Positions 8,078-17,111 are shown, numbered from the stretch's first letter. The stretch: DNA of 44,583 bases from an uncultured Erysipelotrichaceae bacterium (GCA_902783435.1 CACZQV010000043.1:1-44583); one strand, 5' to 3'. The notes: generated from the sequence alone by a model not told the origin. Numbers and translations: made by a program.

Positions 8078-9232
8078 ATGGAAAAACTTGATGTTATTAA
8101 AACATTTTTATATGAAACAATACCAGATATGGTTGATTGTGAATGTAATTTGGATTTTATTAAATTTTTATTTAAGAAAGAAGATATAGAAAAGCTAGAA
8201 AATATAGTTATTAACTATAATAATAGTAATAATATAAATGAAGCTAGTAAAATAATGGGGTTTAATTCTATTAATTTATTATATGAAACTAATGAAAATC
8301 CTAGTGATACAGTTATTAGAATTAATAATTTTGATGAGTTCTTTGATACTATGACACTTATATTTGATGCATGTGGTGAGAAAAAACAATTAGCTAATGA
8401 GTTTATTAGAAGTGTATGGTTAAGAATGGGTGTAGAAGATTTAAATAATGTTGAGATGTTTTTAAAAAGACAATTAGAATTTCTAAAAAATGATACTTGT
8501 ATTTATTATGATTATTATAGAGATGATAATATATCTATAGCTTGTATTGGTTCTAAAAATCCTGAGTTTTTTGAAACTAATAGTTATGCAAGATTTATAG
8601 TAACTGATGATGATTTAAATAAATATAGATTTCCTGTAGTCCATTATGGAATTAGTAAAGAAAATAATAATCCAGTATGTTATGTATATGGAGTACAAAA
8701 TGCACATACTAAGAATGAAGATATTGAAGAAATAGATAAATTTTTAAAACCAGTAAAAAAAGGTTTAAGAAATAAATATGTATCTAAAGACTTTGTTTTA
8801 ACTTTAGGTATGTTTTTAGATATGATGTATGAAAGAGGAATAGAGGAAATAAGAATTCCTTTACTTCAAGTTTTTAATTATGAATATCATGAAAAATTAT
8901 CTACAGTATTAGATCTTTTATATAATGTGTATGATGATGAAGAAAAAGAAAAATTAGAAGATGATTATATTAAAGGTATAAGAAATAAAAAAATAAATGA
9001 TTACATTGATAAAAAACTTATATATCATAGATTCTTCGGAAAAGAAGATATTATTAGTTATAATAAGACTGAGAGATTTATAAATACATTTATGGTATTA
9101 AATGATGTATTTGATAATATAGAAATATGTAATGAACCTTTTATTCAAGGTGATGAATTAATTGTTAAAATAAAAAAGTCTACTAATATAAGAGAAAAAT
9201 TAAATGAAAAAAATAAAGAGTATTCTAAATAA
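8078..9232 (+). CDS. Hypothetical protein downstream of tcdA
   Basis: 384 aa, not recognised. Acidic, soluble, no signal peptide or membrane helix. The N-terminal 100 residues are helical with Asn-rich linkers; the centre (about 150-215) has strand-like stretches (CIYYDYYRDDNISIACIGS, FPVVHYGISKENNNPVCYVYGVQ), followed by a helical region and a C-terminal Lys-rich tail. The start has AAGGA 5-9 nt upstream and begins 5 bp after tcdA, so it is the last gene of that operon, which ends in a shared terminator. No catalytic signature is visible. Confidence 0.75.
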   Translation: MEKLDVIKTFLYETIPDMVDCECNLDFIKFLFKKEDIEKLENIVINYNNSNNINEASKIMGFNSINLLYETNENPSDTVIRINNFDEFFDTMTLIFDACGEKKQLANEFIRSVWLRMGVEDLNNVEMFLKRQLEFLKNDTCIYYDYYRDDNISIACIGSKNPEFFETNSYARFIVTDDDLNKYRFPVVHYGISKENNNPVCYVYGVQNAHTKNEDIEEIDKFLKPVKKGLRNKYVSKDFVLTLGMFLDMMYERGIEEIRIPLLQVFNYEYHEKLSTVLDLLYNVYDDEEKEKLEDDYIKGIRNKKINDYIDKKLIYHRFFGKEDIISYNKTERFINTFMVLNDVFDNIEICNEPFIQGDELIVKIKKSTNIREKLNEKNKEYSK

Positions 9233-9246
9233 AGAATACTCTTTTT
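9215..9246. terminator. Bidirectional terminator between convergent genes
   Basis: AAAGAGTATTC (9215-9225) pairs with GAATACTCTTT (9234-9244), flanked by A-run and T-run. It serves the gene ending at 9232 and lexA. Confidence 0.85.
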
Positions 9247-9247
9247 A

Positions 9248-9865
9248 TTATAATTTTCTATATAATCCTATTGCTTTACCTAATATTGTACATTCTTTTA
9301 ATATAATAGGTTCCATTGTATCATTTTCAGGTTGTAGTCTAAAATATCCATCTTCTTTATAAAATGTTTTAACTGTTACTTCATTATCAGAATTCATAGC
9401 AACTACTGTTTCACCATTTCTAGCGGTATTTCTTCTTTCTACTATTAATATATCTCCATCATATATTCCTACATTGATCATTGATTCTCCACTTACTTTA
9501 AGTGTAAATACTTCTTCTTTATTAGGAATAAGATTTGCGGGTAGTGAGAAGTATTCATCTGGAGTTTCAATTGCTTCTATTGGAGTACCTGCAGTTACTT
9601 TACCAAGTAATGGTACATCTACAACATTATCATCTTGTTGTAGATATTCATTTGGTACTAATATTTCTAGTGTTCTATTTTTATTATCATCTTTTTTGAT
9701 GTATCCTTTTTCTTCAAGTTTCTTTAAATGAAAGTGAATTGTGGCAGGAGAAGATAAATTTGCTTCTTCACCAATTTCTCTTACAGTAGGTGGATAACCG
9801 TTTTTAGCAACTAATTTTTTTAATGCTTCTAGTATCTTACTTTGTCCTCTGGTTAGTTTTTCCAT
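9248..9865 (-). CDS. lexA: SOS repressor LexA
   Basis: 205-aa repressor of the DNA-damage response. N-terminal winged helix (about 1-65; recognition region SSPATIHFHLKKLEEKGY), linker, and a self-cleaving C-terminal peptidase domain. The cleavage site is Ala92-Gly93 (VTAG), the catalytic Ser is Ser128 (SGESM) and the Lys is Lys166 (VTVKTF), all present, so RecA-stimulated autoproteolysis is expected. Ribosome site AAGGAGTGAT 4 nt before ATG. Its promoter (9890-9918) overlaps a LexA box (9916-9929), which predicts autorepression. It is transcribed away from a small membrane-protein gene, as lexA/yneA are in Bacillus. Confidence 0.97.
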   Translation of the reverse strand: MEKLTRGQSKILEALKKLVAKNGYPPTVREIGEEANLSSPATIHFHLKKLEEKGYIKKDDNKNRTLEILVPNEYLQQDDNVVDVPLLGKVTAGTPIEAIETPDEYFSLPANLIPNKEEVFTLKVSGESMINVGIYDGDILIVERRNTARNGETVVAMNSDNEVTVKTFYKEDGYFRLQPENDTMEPIILKECTILGKAIGLYRKL

Positions 9866-9889
9866 ATAATCACTCCTTCTTATAAATTT

Positions 9890-9918
9890 ATATTAACACT
9901 AAAAATGTAAAATGTCAA
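9890..9918 (-). promoter_or_regulatory. lexA promoter
   Basis: On the minus strand: consensus TTGACA (9913-9918), a 17-bp spacer, TAATAT (9890-9895). The -35 box overlaps LexA box 1. Confidence 0.8.
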
Positions 9919-9929
9919 ACAAATGTTTT
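9916..9929. promoter_or_regulatory. LexA box 1 (lexA operator)
   Basis: CAAACAAATGTTTT matches 12 of 14 positions of the Gram-positive SOS box CGAACRNRYGTTYG and is nearly palindromic. It covers the start of the lexA -35 box. Confidence 0.75.
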
Positions 9930-9938
9930 AATTAGTTA

Positions 9939-9967
9939 TTGACACGAACAGATATTCGATATATACT
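9939..9967 (+). promoter_or_regulatory. SOS promoter of the small membrane protein
   Basis: Consensus TTGACA (9939-9944), 17 bp, TATACT (9962-9967). The spacer is occupied by LexA box 2. Confidence 0.85.
9945..9958. promoter_or_regulatory. LexA box 2
   Basis: CGAACAGATATTCG matches 13 of 14 positions of CGAACRNRYGTTYG and sits exactly between the -35 and -10 boxes, where bound LexA would block polymerase. Confidence 0.85.
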
Positions 9968-9997
9968 AGACTTATCAAGAGAAAGGAGAGGATATTT

Positions 9998-10147
9998 ATG
10001 ATGAATATTGTTAAGAAAGGATTAGTTATATTAGGTATATATGGAATATTTACCGCTTATTTATTATTCGCAAGTAACAGAATTGAAAGACTTGATAATA
10101 ATGATGATACAGAAATAGTAAATGTCTCATTAAAGTTTAGTGAATAG
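9998..10147 (+). CDS. Small single-pass membrane protein under LexA control, candidate division inhibitor
   Basis: 49 aa, read from ATG 9998 with a strong AAAGGAGAGG site upstream. A short basic start (NIVKK), one hydrophobic helix (about residues 8-25, GLVILGIYGIFTAYLLFA), and a 24-residue acidic tail (RIERLDNNDDTEIVNVSLKF) predicted to lie outside. There is no LysM domain, unlike Bacillus YneA; size and plan are closer to Staphylococcus SosA and Caulobacter SidA, which are small SOS-induced membrane proteins that stop septation. Divergent from lexA and preceded by a LexA box in its promoter spacer, so damage induction is well supported; the division-inhibitor role is inferred from context. 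No hairpin terminator before the polA promoter. Confidence 0.8.
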   Translation: MMNIVKKGLVILGIYGIFTAYLLFASNRIERLDNNDDTEIVNVSLKFSE

Positions 10148-10157
10148 TATTAATTTA

Positions 10158-10166
10158 TGGTATACT
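10158..10166 (+). promoter_or_regulatory. Extended -10 promoter of polA
   Basis: TGGTATACT (TGn plus TATACT), 17 bp before the polA ATG, leaving a leader of roughly 10 nt that consists mainly of the AGGTGAT site. Confidence 0.5.
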
Positions 10167-10183
10167 AGTTGTAGGTGATTTAA

Positions 10184-12793
10184 ATGAAAAAGATTATTCT
10201 TGTAGATGGTAATAATTTATTATTTAGAAGTTTCTATGCAACTGCATACCAAGGTGTTATCATGAAAAATTCTAAAGGTTTTCCAACTAATGCTTTATAT
10301 GGCTTTATTAATATGATGAATAAAATAATATCTGAAGAAAAACCTAATTATATATTAGTAGCATTTGATAAAGGAAAAACCTTTAGACATGATAAATATA
10401 AAGATTATAAAGCAGGACGTGCTGCAATGCCTGATGAATTAAAACTACAATTTCCTAAAGCTAAAGAAGTACTAGAAACTATGGGTATTAAATACTTTGA
10501 AATTGATAATTATGAAGCAGATGACATAATCGGAACTTTAGCTAAAGTAGTAGATGAAGAAGATGAATTTATTGGGACAATAATTAGTAGTGATAAGGAC
10601 TTACTTCAATTAATAAGTGATGAAATAGACGTTAAGCTATTAAAACAATCTGGTCATATAATGATGGATAAGAATGAGTTTAGAAAGACTTATGGTGTAG
10701 ATCCTATTAGAATGATAGATTTAAAAGCACTTATGGGAGATTCTTCTGATAATATTCCAGGTGTTAAAGGAATAGGTGAAAAGACTGCGATTAATTTACT
10801 TACTAAGTATGGTAGTTTAGATGGAGTATATGAAAATATAGATTCTATTACAGGTAAGACTAAAGAAAAACTAGAATTAGATAAAGAAAATGCTTATAAG
10901 AGTTTTGATTTAGCGACAATTTACCGAGAAGTACCTTTAGATTTTACTTTAGATGATTGTGTATATACTGGATATAGACCTGAAGAGTTTAAGAAGGAAT
11001 TAGAAGAATTAGAGTTTTTCTCACTATTAAAAAAGCTTGATTTTAGTGGAGTAGAAGAAGTAAAAGAAGAGAAGAAGAAAGAAGAAAAGCTTACTATAAA
11101 AGATATTAAAGATTTTAAAGAAAAAGAGTTTTCATTTTATTTAGAAACAAGAGGAGAAGTTTATAGTAAGAGTGAAATATTAGGAATGGGTATTTATGAT
11201 GGAGAGTGTGGATACTTTATTTCAAAAGATGATATTTCAAAATACAAAGATATATTTTCTAGTGATATAGAAAAATATACTTATGATTTAAAAAAGAATA
11301 TTGTAGTACTTAATAATTTAAATATTAAAATTAATAAATGTAGTTTTGATACTATGATAGGTACATATTTACTTGATTATGTAGTTAAAGACGATATTAG
11401 TTTTGTAGCGAGAAGTTTTGATGCGGATTTTCCTAGTTATGAAGATTTATATGGAACTGTTAAACGTCCTAAAGAAGTAGAAGAAGATGTATTAAAAGAT
11501 ATATTAGTTAGAAAAGCTAAGTTTATTTACGAAACAAGAGAAGAAATTCTTAAAAAATTAGAAGAAGATGGAGAGTTAGATTTATTTAATAAAATAGAAA
11601 TGCCTTTAACTTCTGTACTTGCCGATATGGAGTTAGAAGGTATTAAAGTAGATGTAGATTATTTGTCCTTAGTAGAACAAGAATTAAAGAAAAAAATGGA
11701 AGAAGTAGAGAAATCTATTTATAAGAGTGCAGGATGTGAGTTTAATATTATGAGTCCAGCACAACTTGCGAAAGTATTATTTGAAGATTTAGGTATTAAA
11801 TATCCTAAAAGAGTAAAAGATAATAAGTATTCTACTAGTAAAGATATTTTAGATAAAATTGTATTAGATCATGAAGTAGTACCATTAGTTTTAGAATATC
11901 GTACACTAGCTAAATTATATACAAACTATGCAGTAGGTTTAAAAGATGAAGTTAGAGAAGATGGTAGAATACATACTATATTTACTCAAACTTTAACTCG
12001 TACTGGAAGACTTTCTAGTATTAGTCCTAATCTTCAAAATATACCAGCACGTTCAGAATACTCTGAACTTATTAGAAAAGCATTTATTCCAGATAGTGAT
12101 AGTGTATTACTATCAAGTGATTATTCACAAGTAGAGTTAAGAATATTTGCACATATGTCAGGTGAGAAAAATTTAATTCAAGCATTTATTGATAATAAAG
12201 ATATACATGCGAAGACTGCATCTGATATATTCCATGTTAGTGAAGAAGAAGTTACTAAAAATATGAGACGTAATGCTAAAGCAGTTAATTTTGGTATTTT
12301 ATATGGAATTAGTAGTTTTGGTTTATCAGAAGATTTAGGAATAAATGTAAAAGATGCAAAGAAGTTTATTGATGATTATTTAGAAACTTATCCTGGAATT
12401 CAAGAATATATGGAAAAAGAAAAAGCAGAAGCTTATAAGAATGGTTATGTTAGAACTTTAATGAATCGTAAGAGAGTTATTGAAGAATTAAATAATAAAA
12501 ATTATATGATTAGAAGTAGTGGAGAGAGAATGGCTCTTAATACTCCTATTCAAGGTACTGCGGCTGATATTTTAAAGAAAGCTATGGTAGAAATATACAA
12601 CGAATTTAATAAACGTAATTTGAAAAGTAAAATGTTAATCCAAGTACACGATGAATTAGTATTTAATGTATTAAATTCAGAGTTAGAAGAAGTTAAAACT
12701 ATAGTTAGAGATATAATGGAAAATACATTTAAGTTAGATGTACCATTAAAAGTAGACATAGAATATGGTAATAATTGGTATGAAGCAAAGTAG
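10184..12793 (+). CDS. polA: DNA polymerase I
   Basis: 869-aa repair and Okazaki-fragment-processing polymerase. N-terminal 5' nuclease (about 1-290) with DGNNLLFRSFYAT, EADDIIG and SSDKDLLQL acidic motifs and the helix-hairpin-helix GDSSDNIPGVKGIGEKTA; a middle exonuclease-fold domain (about 295-460); and the polymerase with motif A SDYSQVELR, motif B RRNAKAVNFGILYG and motif C QVHDELV. In the middle domain the DxE metal-binding pair is absent (FYLETRGE instead), so proofreading is probably lost, as in Bacillus PolI. It starts after GTAGGTGAT and is followed 8 bp later by mutM, a repair operon immediately downstream of the LexA-controlled gene. Confidence 0.97.
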   Translation: MKKIILVDGNNLLFRSFYATAYQGVIMKNSKGFPTNALYGFINMMNKIISEEKPNYILVAFDKGKTFRHDKYKDYKAGRAAMPDELKLQFPKAKEVLETMGIKYFEIDNYEADDIIGTLAKVVDEEDEFIGTIISSDKDLLQLISDEIDVKLLKQSGHIMMDKNEFRKTYGVDPIRMIDLKALMGDSSDNIPGVKGIGEKTAINLLTKYGSLDGVYENIDSITGKTKEKLELDKENAYKSFDLATIYREVPLDFTLDDCVYTGYRPEEFKKELEELEFFSLLKKLDFSGVEEVKEEKKKEEKLTIKDIKDFKEKEFSFYLETRGEVYSKSEILGMGIYDGECGYFISKDDISKYKDIFSSDIEKYTYDLKKNIVVLNNLNIKINKCSFDTMIGTYLLDYVVKDDISFVARSFDADFPSYEDLYGTVKRPKEVEEDVLKDILVRKAKFIYETREEILKKLEEDGELDLFNKIEMPLTSVLADMELEGIKVDVDYLSLVEQELKKKMEEVEKSIYKSAGCEFNIMSPAQLAKVLFEDLGIKYPKRVKDNKYSTSKDILDKIVLDHEVVPLVLEYRTLAKLYTNYAVGLKDEVREDGRIHTIFTQTLTRTGRLSSISPNLQNIPARSEYSELIRKAFIPDSDSVLLSSDYSQVELRIFAHMSGEKNLIQAFIDNKDIHAKTASDIFHVSEEEVTKNMRRNAKAVNFGILYGISSFGLSEDLGINVKDAKKFIDDYLETYPGIQEYMEKEKAEAYKNGYVRTLMNRKRVIEELNNKNYMIRSSGERMALNTPIQGTAADILKKAMVEIYNEFNKRNLKSKMLIQVHDELVFNVLNSELEEVKTIVRDIMENTFKLDVPLKVDIEYGNNWYEAK

Positions 12794-12801
12794 GTGATGG
12801 T

Positions 12802-13623
12802 ATGCCTGAAAAACCAGAAGTAATTACTGTAGTTAATAGTTTAAAGAATCAAATTATTGGTAAAAAAATAGTAGGATGCAATATATATTGGGACAATATT
12901 ATTGCTTATCCTACTGTTAATGAGTTTAAAAAAGAAATTATTAATGAAGTAATAAGAGATATTACTACTCGTGGTAAATTTATTGTAATGGAACTTAATA
13001 AATATTCATTACTTGTACATCTTAGAATGGAAGGTAAGTTTTTCTTTAGAAAAAAAGGAGAACCAATTACTAAGCATGAGCATGTAGAATTAATATTTGA
13101 TGATAATACTAGTTTTAGATATCATGATACTAGGAAATTTGGTAAGATGTATTTAATTCCTATAGAAGAAACTTATAAAGTTAAACCTTTATCTGAATTA
13201 GGATTAGAATATGATGATTCTAATCTTACTAAAGATTATTTATATAATAAAATACATAATAAAAGTTTACCAATAAAAACAGTTTTACTTGATCAAAGTA
13301 TAATTACTGGAATTGGTAATATTTATGATGATGAAATATTATTTATGAGTGGTATTAATCCTAATAGAAAATCTTGTGATATTACTAAGAATGAATGTGA
13401 TAAGATAATTAATAATACTCGTGAAGTACTTAATAAAGCTATTAAGTTAGGTGGTACTACAATTAAGTCATTTACATCAAGTGAAGGAGTACATGGGCTT
13501 TTTCAAAATGAATTATTAGTTCATGGTAAAAGTGGTAGTTCTTGTCCAGTATGTGGATGTATAATAGAAAAAACAAGAATTGGTGGACGTGGTACTAGTT
13601 TTTGTAGTAAATGTCAGAAATAA
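12802..13623 (+). CDS. mutM: Formamidopyrimidine-DNA glycosylase
   Basis: 273-aa base-excision enzyme that removes oxidised purines such as 8-oxoguanine and cuts the abasic site. The catalytic Pro2 and Glu3 are present (MPEKPEV; relatives usually read MPELPEV, so Lys4 is unusual). HLRMEGKF carries the conserved Lys, the H2TH region has GIGNIYDDEILF, and the C-terminal zinc finger is CPVCG...FCSKCQ. The start has TAGGTGATGGT directly upstream, in the 8-bp gap after polA, so the two are co-transcribed. A terminator follows at 13672. Confidence 0.95.
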   Translation: MPEKPEVITVVNSLKNQIIGKKIVGCNIYWDNIIAYPTVNEFKKEIINEVIRDITTRGKFIVMELNKYSLLVHLRMEGKFFFRKKGEPITKHEHVELIFDDNTSFRYHDTRKFGKMYLIPIEETYKVKPLSELGLEYDDSNLTKDYLYNKIHNKSLPIKTVLLDQSIITGIGNIYDDEILFMSGINPNRKSCDITKNECDKIINNTREVLNKAIKLGGTTIKSFTSSEGVHGLFQNELLVHGKSGSSCPVCGCIIEKTRIGGRGTSFCSKCQK

Positions 13624-13671
13624 TACTTGAAAAAAATATAGTGTTTATGAGAATGATGTGTTCTTGTTGTG

Positions 13672-13703
13672 AATCTAGCTCTTATGAGCTGGATTTTTTT
13701 TTT
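13672..13703 (+). terminator. Terminator of polA-mutM
   Basis: AATCTAGCTC pairs fully (with one G-U) with GAGCTGGATT around a TTAT loop, followed by ten T. Confidence 0.9.
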
Positions 13704-13752
13704 ATAAAAAAGTAAAAAAAATAGATAAAATTCGAATTTATGTTTATTTTTC

Positions 13753-13781
13753 TTGATTATGTTATATAATTATGTTAAAAT
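13753..13781 (+). promoter_or_regulatory. pyk promoter
   Basis: TTGATT (13753-13758), 17 bp, TAAAAT (13776-13781) with a TGT extension just before it. Confidence 0.6.
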
Positions 13782-13808
13782 TATGGGGTGCGTTTTAGGA
13801 GGAGTGTT

Positions 13809-15212
13809 ATGAAAAAAACAAAAATAATTTGTAGTATTGGTCCAGCTAGTAATAGTGTGGAAGTAATGGAACAATTAGTTTTAAATGGTATGAACTGTGC
13901 AAGAATTAATATGTCTCATGCTACAGAAGAAGAAGTATTAAAAGTAATAGATACTGTTAGAGAGGTTAGAAAGAGAACTGGTATGCCTGTTGCTATTATG
14001 TATGATACAAAAGGACCAGAATTTAGAACTGCTAATTTTGAAAATGAAGGTATTGAAATTAAAACTGGTGAAACTATAAAAATGGTTAAGGAAGATGTTT
14101 TAGGAAATAAAGAAAGATTTACTGTTAATCATCCTGAAGCAATTGACCAAATGAAAGTTGGTAGACAAGTATTAGTTGATAATGCTTTACTTGCATTAGA
14201 AATAATTGAAAAAGGTGAAGATTACGTAGTATTAAAAGCATTAAGTGATGGAGAAATTAAAAATCATAAAACTTTAAATGTACCTGGTGTTGATTTAAAA
14301 TTACCATTTATTAGTGAACAAGATTATAAAGATATTACTTATGCAGCACAACATTCATGTGATTATTTAGCTTTATCATTTGTTAACTGTGCAAATGATG
14401 TTTTAGAAGCTCGTAAGATTATTGAAGATGCAGGTGGAGATGCTAGAATTATTTCTAAGATTGAAAGTCAAACTGGTATGGATAATCTTCAAGAAATTAT
14501 CGAAGCTAGTGATGGTATTATGGTTGCTAGAGGTGACTTAGGTGTTGAAATTCCTATGGAACAATTACCAATAGCTCAAAAGACTATTATTACAAAATGT
14601 AGAGAACATGGTAAGTTTGCAATTGTTGCTACTGAAATGTTAGCTTCAATGTATAAGAATCCAAGACCAACACGTGCAGAAGTATCTGATATAGCAAACG
14701 CAGTACTTGATGGAACTGATTGTGTTATGTTATCAGGTGAAACTACTGTTGGTAAATATCCAATAGATGCAGTTAGTTATATGTCACAAATTTGTGAATA
14801 TGTAGAATCAACAATAGATTATACAAAGCATACTGCATATAAGAGACAAATAAGTGTTAGTGATACAATAGCAAAACTTGCGGTAGATGCAGTAGAATAT
14901 GATAATATTAAACTTATTGTTACACCTACAATGACAGGATATACTGCAAGAAAGATTAGTAATTTAAGACCAAATTGTACAATACTTGCTTGTTGTCCAT
15001 CTAATCATATAGCTGAAAAAGTTGCATTAAATTTTGGAGTTAAACCAGTAGTTACTGATATATTCCATTCAACAGAAGAAGTTATTCAAGGAGCTAGAAA
15101 AATTGCTCAAGAAGAATTTAACTTAAAGACTGGAGATTTAATTGTTGTTACTGGTGGATTCCCACTTGGACAAACAAGAACTACAAATTTAATAAGAATT
15201 ATTGAAATATAA
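13809..15212 (+). CDS. pyk: Pyruvate kinase
   Basis: Last ATP-forming step of glycolysis, phosphoenolpyruvate plus ADP to pyruvate plus ATP. 467 aa from ATG 13809, chosen because AGGAGGAGTG lies 4-10 nt before it (a GTG 21 bp upstream precedes the site). N-terminal TKIICSIGPAS, the active-site lysine in ISKIESQTG, and the signature DGIMVARGDLGVEIP are intact; the barrel and the C-terminal regulatory domain (from about 345) are complete. It lacks the extra PEP-utiliser domain found at the C-terminus in Bacillus. Single-gene unit. Confidence 0.97.
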   Translation: MKKTKIICSIGPASNSVEVMEQLVLNGMNCARINMSHATEEEVLKVIDTVREVRKRTGMPVAIMYDTKGPEFRTANFENEGIEIKTGETIKMVKEDVLGNKERFTVNHPEAIDQMKVGRQVLVDNALLALEIIEKGEDYVVLKALSDGEIKNHKTLNVPGVDLKLPFISEQDYKDITYAAQHSCDYLALSFVNCANDVLEARKIIEDAGGDARIISKIESQTGMDNLQEIIEASDGIMVARGDLGVEIPMEQLPIAQKTIITKCREHGKFAIVATEMLASMYKNPRPTRAEVSDIANAVLDGTDCVMLSGETTVGKYPIDAVSYMSQICEYVESTIDYTKHTAYKRQISVSDTIAKLAVDAVEYDNIKLIVTPTMTGYTARKISNLRPNCTILACCPSNHIAEKVALNFGVKPVVTDIFHSTEEVIQGARKIAQEEFNLKTGDLIVVTGGFPLGQTRTTNLIRIIEI

Positions 15213-15215
15213 AAT

Positions 15216-15246
15216 AAAAGAACTACATTTAGTAGTTCTTTTTTTA
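15216..15246. terminator. Bidirectional terminator between pyk and gmk
   Basis: AAAAGAACTAC (15216-15226) pairs with GTAGTTCTTTT (15232-15242), with T and A runs on both sides. Confidence 0.85.
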
Positions 15247-15927
15247 TTGTATTTTTTCTCCTAAACCTGAATTATCAAAATTCTCATCCATTAATAATTC
15301 ATGTATTTCTTCTTCTTTTGTATCTAGGAATACTTCTTCAATACGATCAACTCTACATTTTTCAGCATTGATAATAGCATTTACTTTTTCAACAGCATCT
15401 TTTATTTTATCATTTACTACTACATAGTTGTATTTAGTAACTTCATTTATTTCTTTATATGTAGAGTGGAATCTTTTTAATATTTTTTCATTAGTTTCAG
15501 TACCTCTAGTTTTAAGTCTTCTTACTAATTCTTTAATTGAAGGTGGCATTATAAATATAAATAATGCTTCAGGAACTAATTTTTTAACATTCATTGCTCC
15601 TTCTATTTCAATTATTAATATTACATCAATACCTTGATCTAATTTTTCTTTAATATATTTTTTAGGAGTACCATAATAGTTACCAGCATAGTTAGTATAT
15701 TCTAAGAAAAATCCTTCTTCAATATTCTTTTCAAATTCTTCTTTAGTTAAGTAGAAGTAATCTACTCCTTCTTTTTCTCCAGGTCTAGCATCTCTTGATG
15801 TTGCAGATACTGATACCCATTTGTTTTCTCCATATTCTTTCATTAATTCTTTTACGACAGTATCTTTACCAGCTCCACTTGGTGCAGATATTACTATTAA
15901 TTGTCCAGTCTTCTTACTCTTTATCAT
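15244..15927 (-). CDS. gmk: Guanylate kinase
   Basis: 227-aa kinase that converts GMP to GDP using ATP. P-loop SAPSGAGKDT (about 14-23), the GMP-binding stretch SATSRDARPGEKEGVDY, NYAGNYYGTP and IIEIEGAMNVKK are all present. The P-loop has Asp where most members have Gly or Ser before the final Thr. The C-terminus is about 20 residues longer than usual (acidic tail from about 205). Start ATG overlaps the end of tmcAL by 14 bp, with AAAGGAG inside tmcAL, so the two are coupled. Confidence 0.96.
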   Translation of the reverse strand: MIKSKKTGQLIVISAPSGAGKDTVVKELMKEYGENKWVSVSATSRDARPGEKEGVDYFYLTKEEFEKNIEEGFFLEYTNYAGNYYGTPKKYIKEKLDQGIDVILIIEIEGAMNVKKLVPEALFIFIMPPSIKELVRRLKTRGTETNEKILKRFHSTYKEINEVTKYNYVVVNDKIKDAVEKVNAIINAEKCRVDRIEEVFLDTKEEEIHELLMDENFDNSGLGEKIQ

Positions 15928-17059
15928 TTTTTTCTCCTTTATAAATTATTTTATTTTCTTCTATACATTTATTTCCTTTTAAATTATAAATACTAGTTGT
16001 TTCTAATTCATATTCTAACATCTTATCTTTATTTCTTGTAATTTTACTTATTATAGGTACATCTATATCTTTTTTTACTTTATTTAAATAAGACTTGCCT
16101 TGATCATTGAAACCTAGTATTCTTATATAACTTATATATTTGAAAAGGTCTTTTTTGTCTTTAGTAAAATTACATAGAATATGTAAAATCATTCTAGTTA
16201 TTTTATTATAAGTATATCTTTTAGATTTTATATTTTTAATTAATTCTTCATATGTATTAGATTTATTTATTACTTTTTTTAATAAACAATCTATTCCTTC
16301 ATCTACAGTACAATATTTAGATAGATTATCTTCTGTTAATATTTTATATTTTATGATATCAAAGTAATCTTCTATAAAATGTAGATTATCAAAATATTTT
16401 AGAGAATTTTGTGGCACATGATTTTCTATAGATTCATTCCTTTTCAAAGCTTCTCTTATAGATGAGGCACTTGAGAAGGTGTTACTTAGATTTTTATCAT
16501 GATAATTATTTATTCTTTTTATAGATATTGGTTCTATTTTATAATTATTTTCTATTATTGTTTTTATATAACTTACTCCTAGTAAATCATTTGGAGTAAT
16601 TACTTTTTTATTAGTTAAATCATATACTGCATTAGAGATTGCGGTAGGGTAATTATTACCAAATTTAGAATATATTTTTACTAGTTTTTCAAAATCAGGA
16701 TTATTTATTTGTACTTCAGCTATTGTTTTTAAGTCTTCTATGTTATCTGATTCAGATCCAAATACTACTTTTTCTACATTTATTTTTTCTAATATTGTGA
16801 TAGCTCCATAAGCAAAAGTATCTGCACTTTGAGTAGAGAATGGATATGGTAATTCAACTACTAAATCTACATTGTTATTTAAAGCTATTTCAGTACGTTT
16901 AAATTTATCTAATATAGCTACATCTCCACGTTCTGTAAAGTTTCCTGTCATTACTACAACAATAGTATAATCAGGATATTTCTTTTTTATTTCTTGTATC
17001 TGATATAAATGTCCGTTATGAAATGGATTGTATTCTGCGACTATACCAATTGATTTCAT
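15914..17059 (-). CDS. tmcAL: tRNA(Met) cytidine acetate ligase
   Basis: 381 aa; makes N4-acetylcytidine at the wobble base of elongator tRNA-Met from acetate and ATP, so that AUG is read accurately. The nucleotidyltransferase signature GIVAEYNPFHNGHLYQI with HNGH is at the N-terminus, followed by VVMTGNFTERGD and ELPYPFSTQSADTFAYG, which are typical of YlbM/TmcAL. Start chosen at 17059 (GAGGGT upstream); an in-frame ATG 33 bp further up lacks a ribosome site and would overlap the promoter. First gene of a two-gene operon with gmk. Confidence 0.93.
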   Translation of the reverse strand: MKSIGIVAEYNPFHNGHLYQIQEIKKKYPDYTIVVVMTGNFTERGDVAILDKFKRTEIALNNNVDLVVELPYPFSTQSADTFAYGAITILEKINVEKVVFGSESDNIEDLKTIAEVQINNPDFEKLVKIYSKFGNNYPTAISNAVYDLTNKKVITPNDLLGVSYIKTIIENNYKIEPISIKRINNYHDKNLSNTFSSASSIREALKRNESIENHVPQNSLKYFDNLHFIEDYFDIIKYKILTEDNLSKYCTVDEGIDCLLKKVINKSNTYEELIKNIKSKRYTYNKITRMILHILCNFTKDKKDLFKYISYIRILGFNDQGKSYLNKVKKDIDVPIISKITRNKDKMLEYELETTSIYNLKGNKCIEENKIIYKGEKNDKE

Positions 17060-17082
17060 AATAACCCTCTTTTCTTGTTTGT

Positions 17083-17111
17083 ATATTATCATAAAATAGG
17101 TATTTTTACAA
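17083..17111 (-). promoter_or_regulatory. tmcAL-gmk promoter
   Basis: On the minus strand: TTGTAA (17106-17111), 17 bp, TAATAT (17083-17088) with a TGA extension. Confidence 0.6.

Noticed and set aside
13647..13715. 22-residue reading frame beginning MRMMCSCCESSS that runs into the terminator after mutM, like a cysteine leader peptide.
   Set aside because: No ribosome-binding site, the hairpin is explained as the polA-mutM terminator, and the next gene is pyk, not cysteine metabolism.
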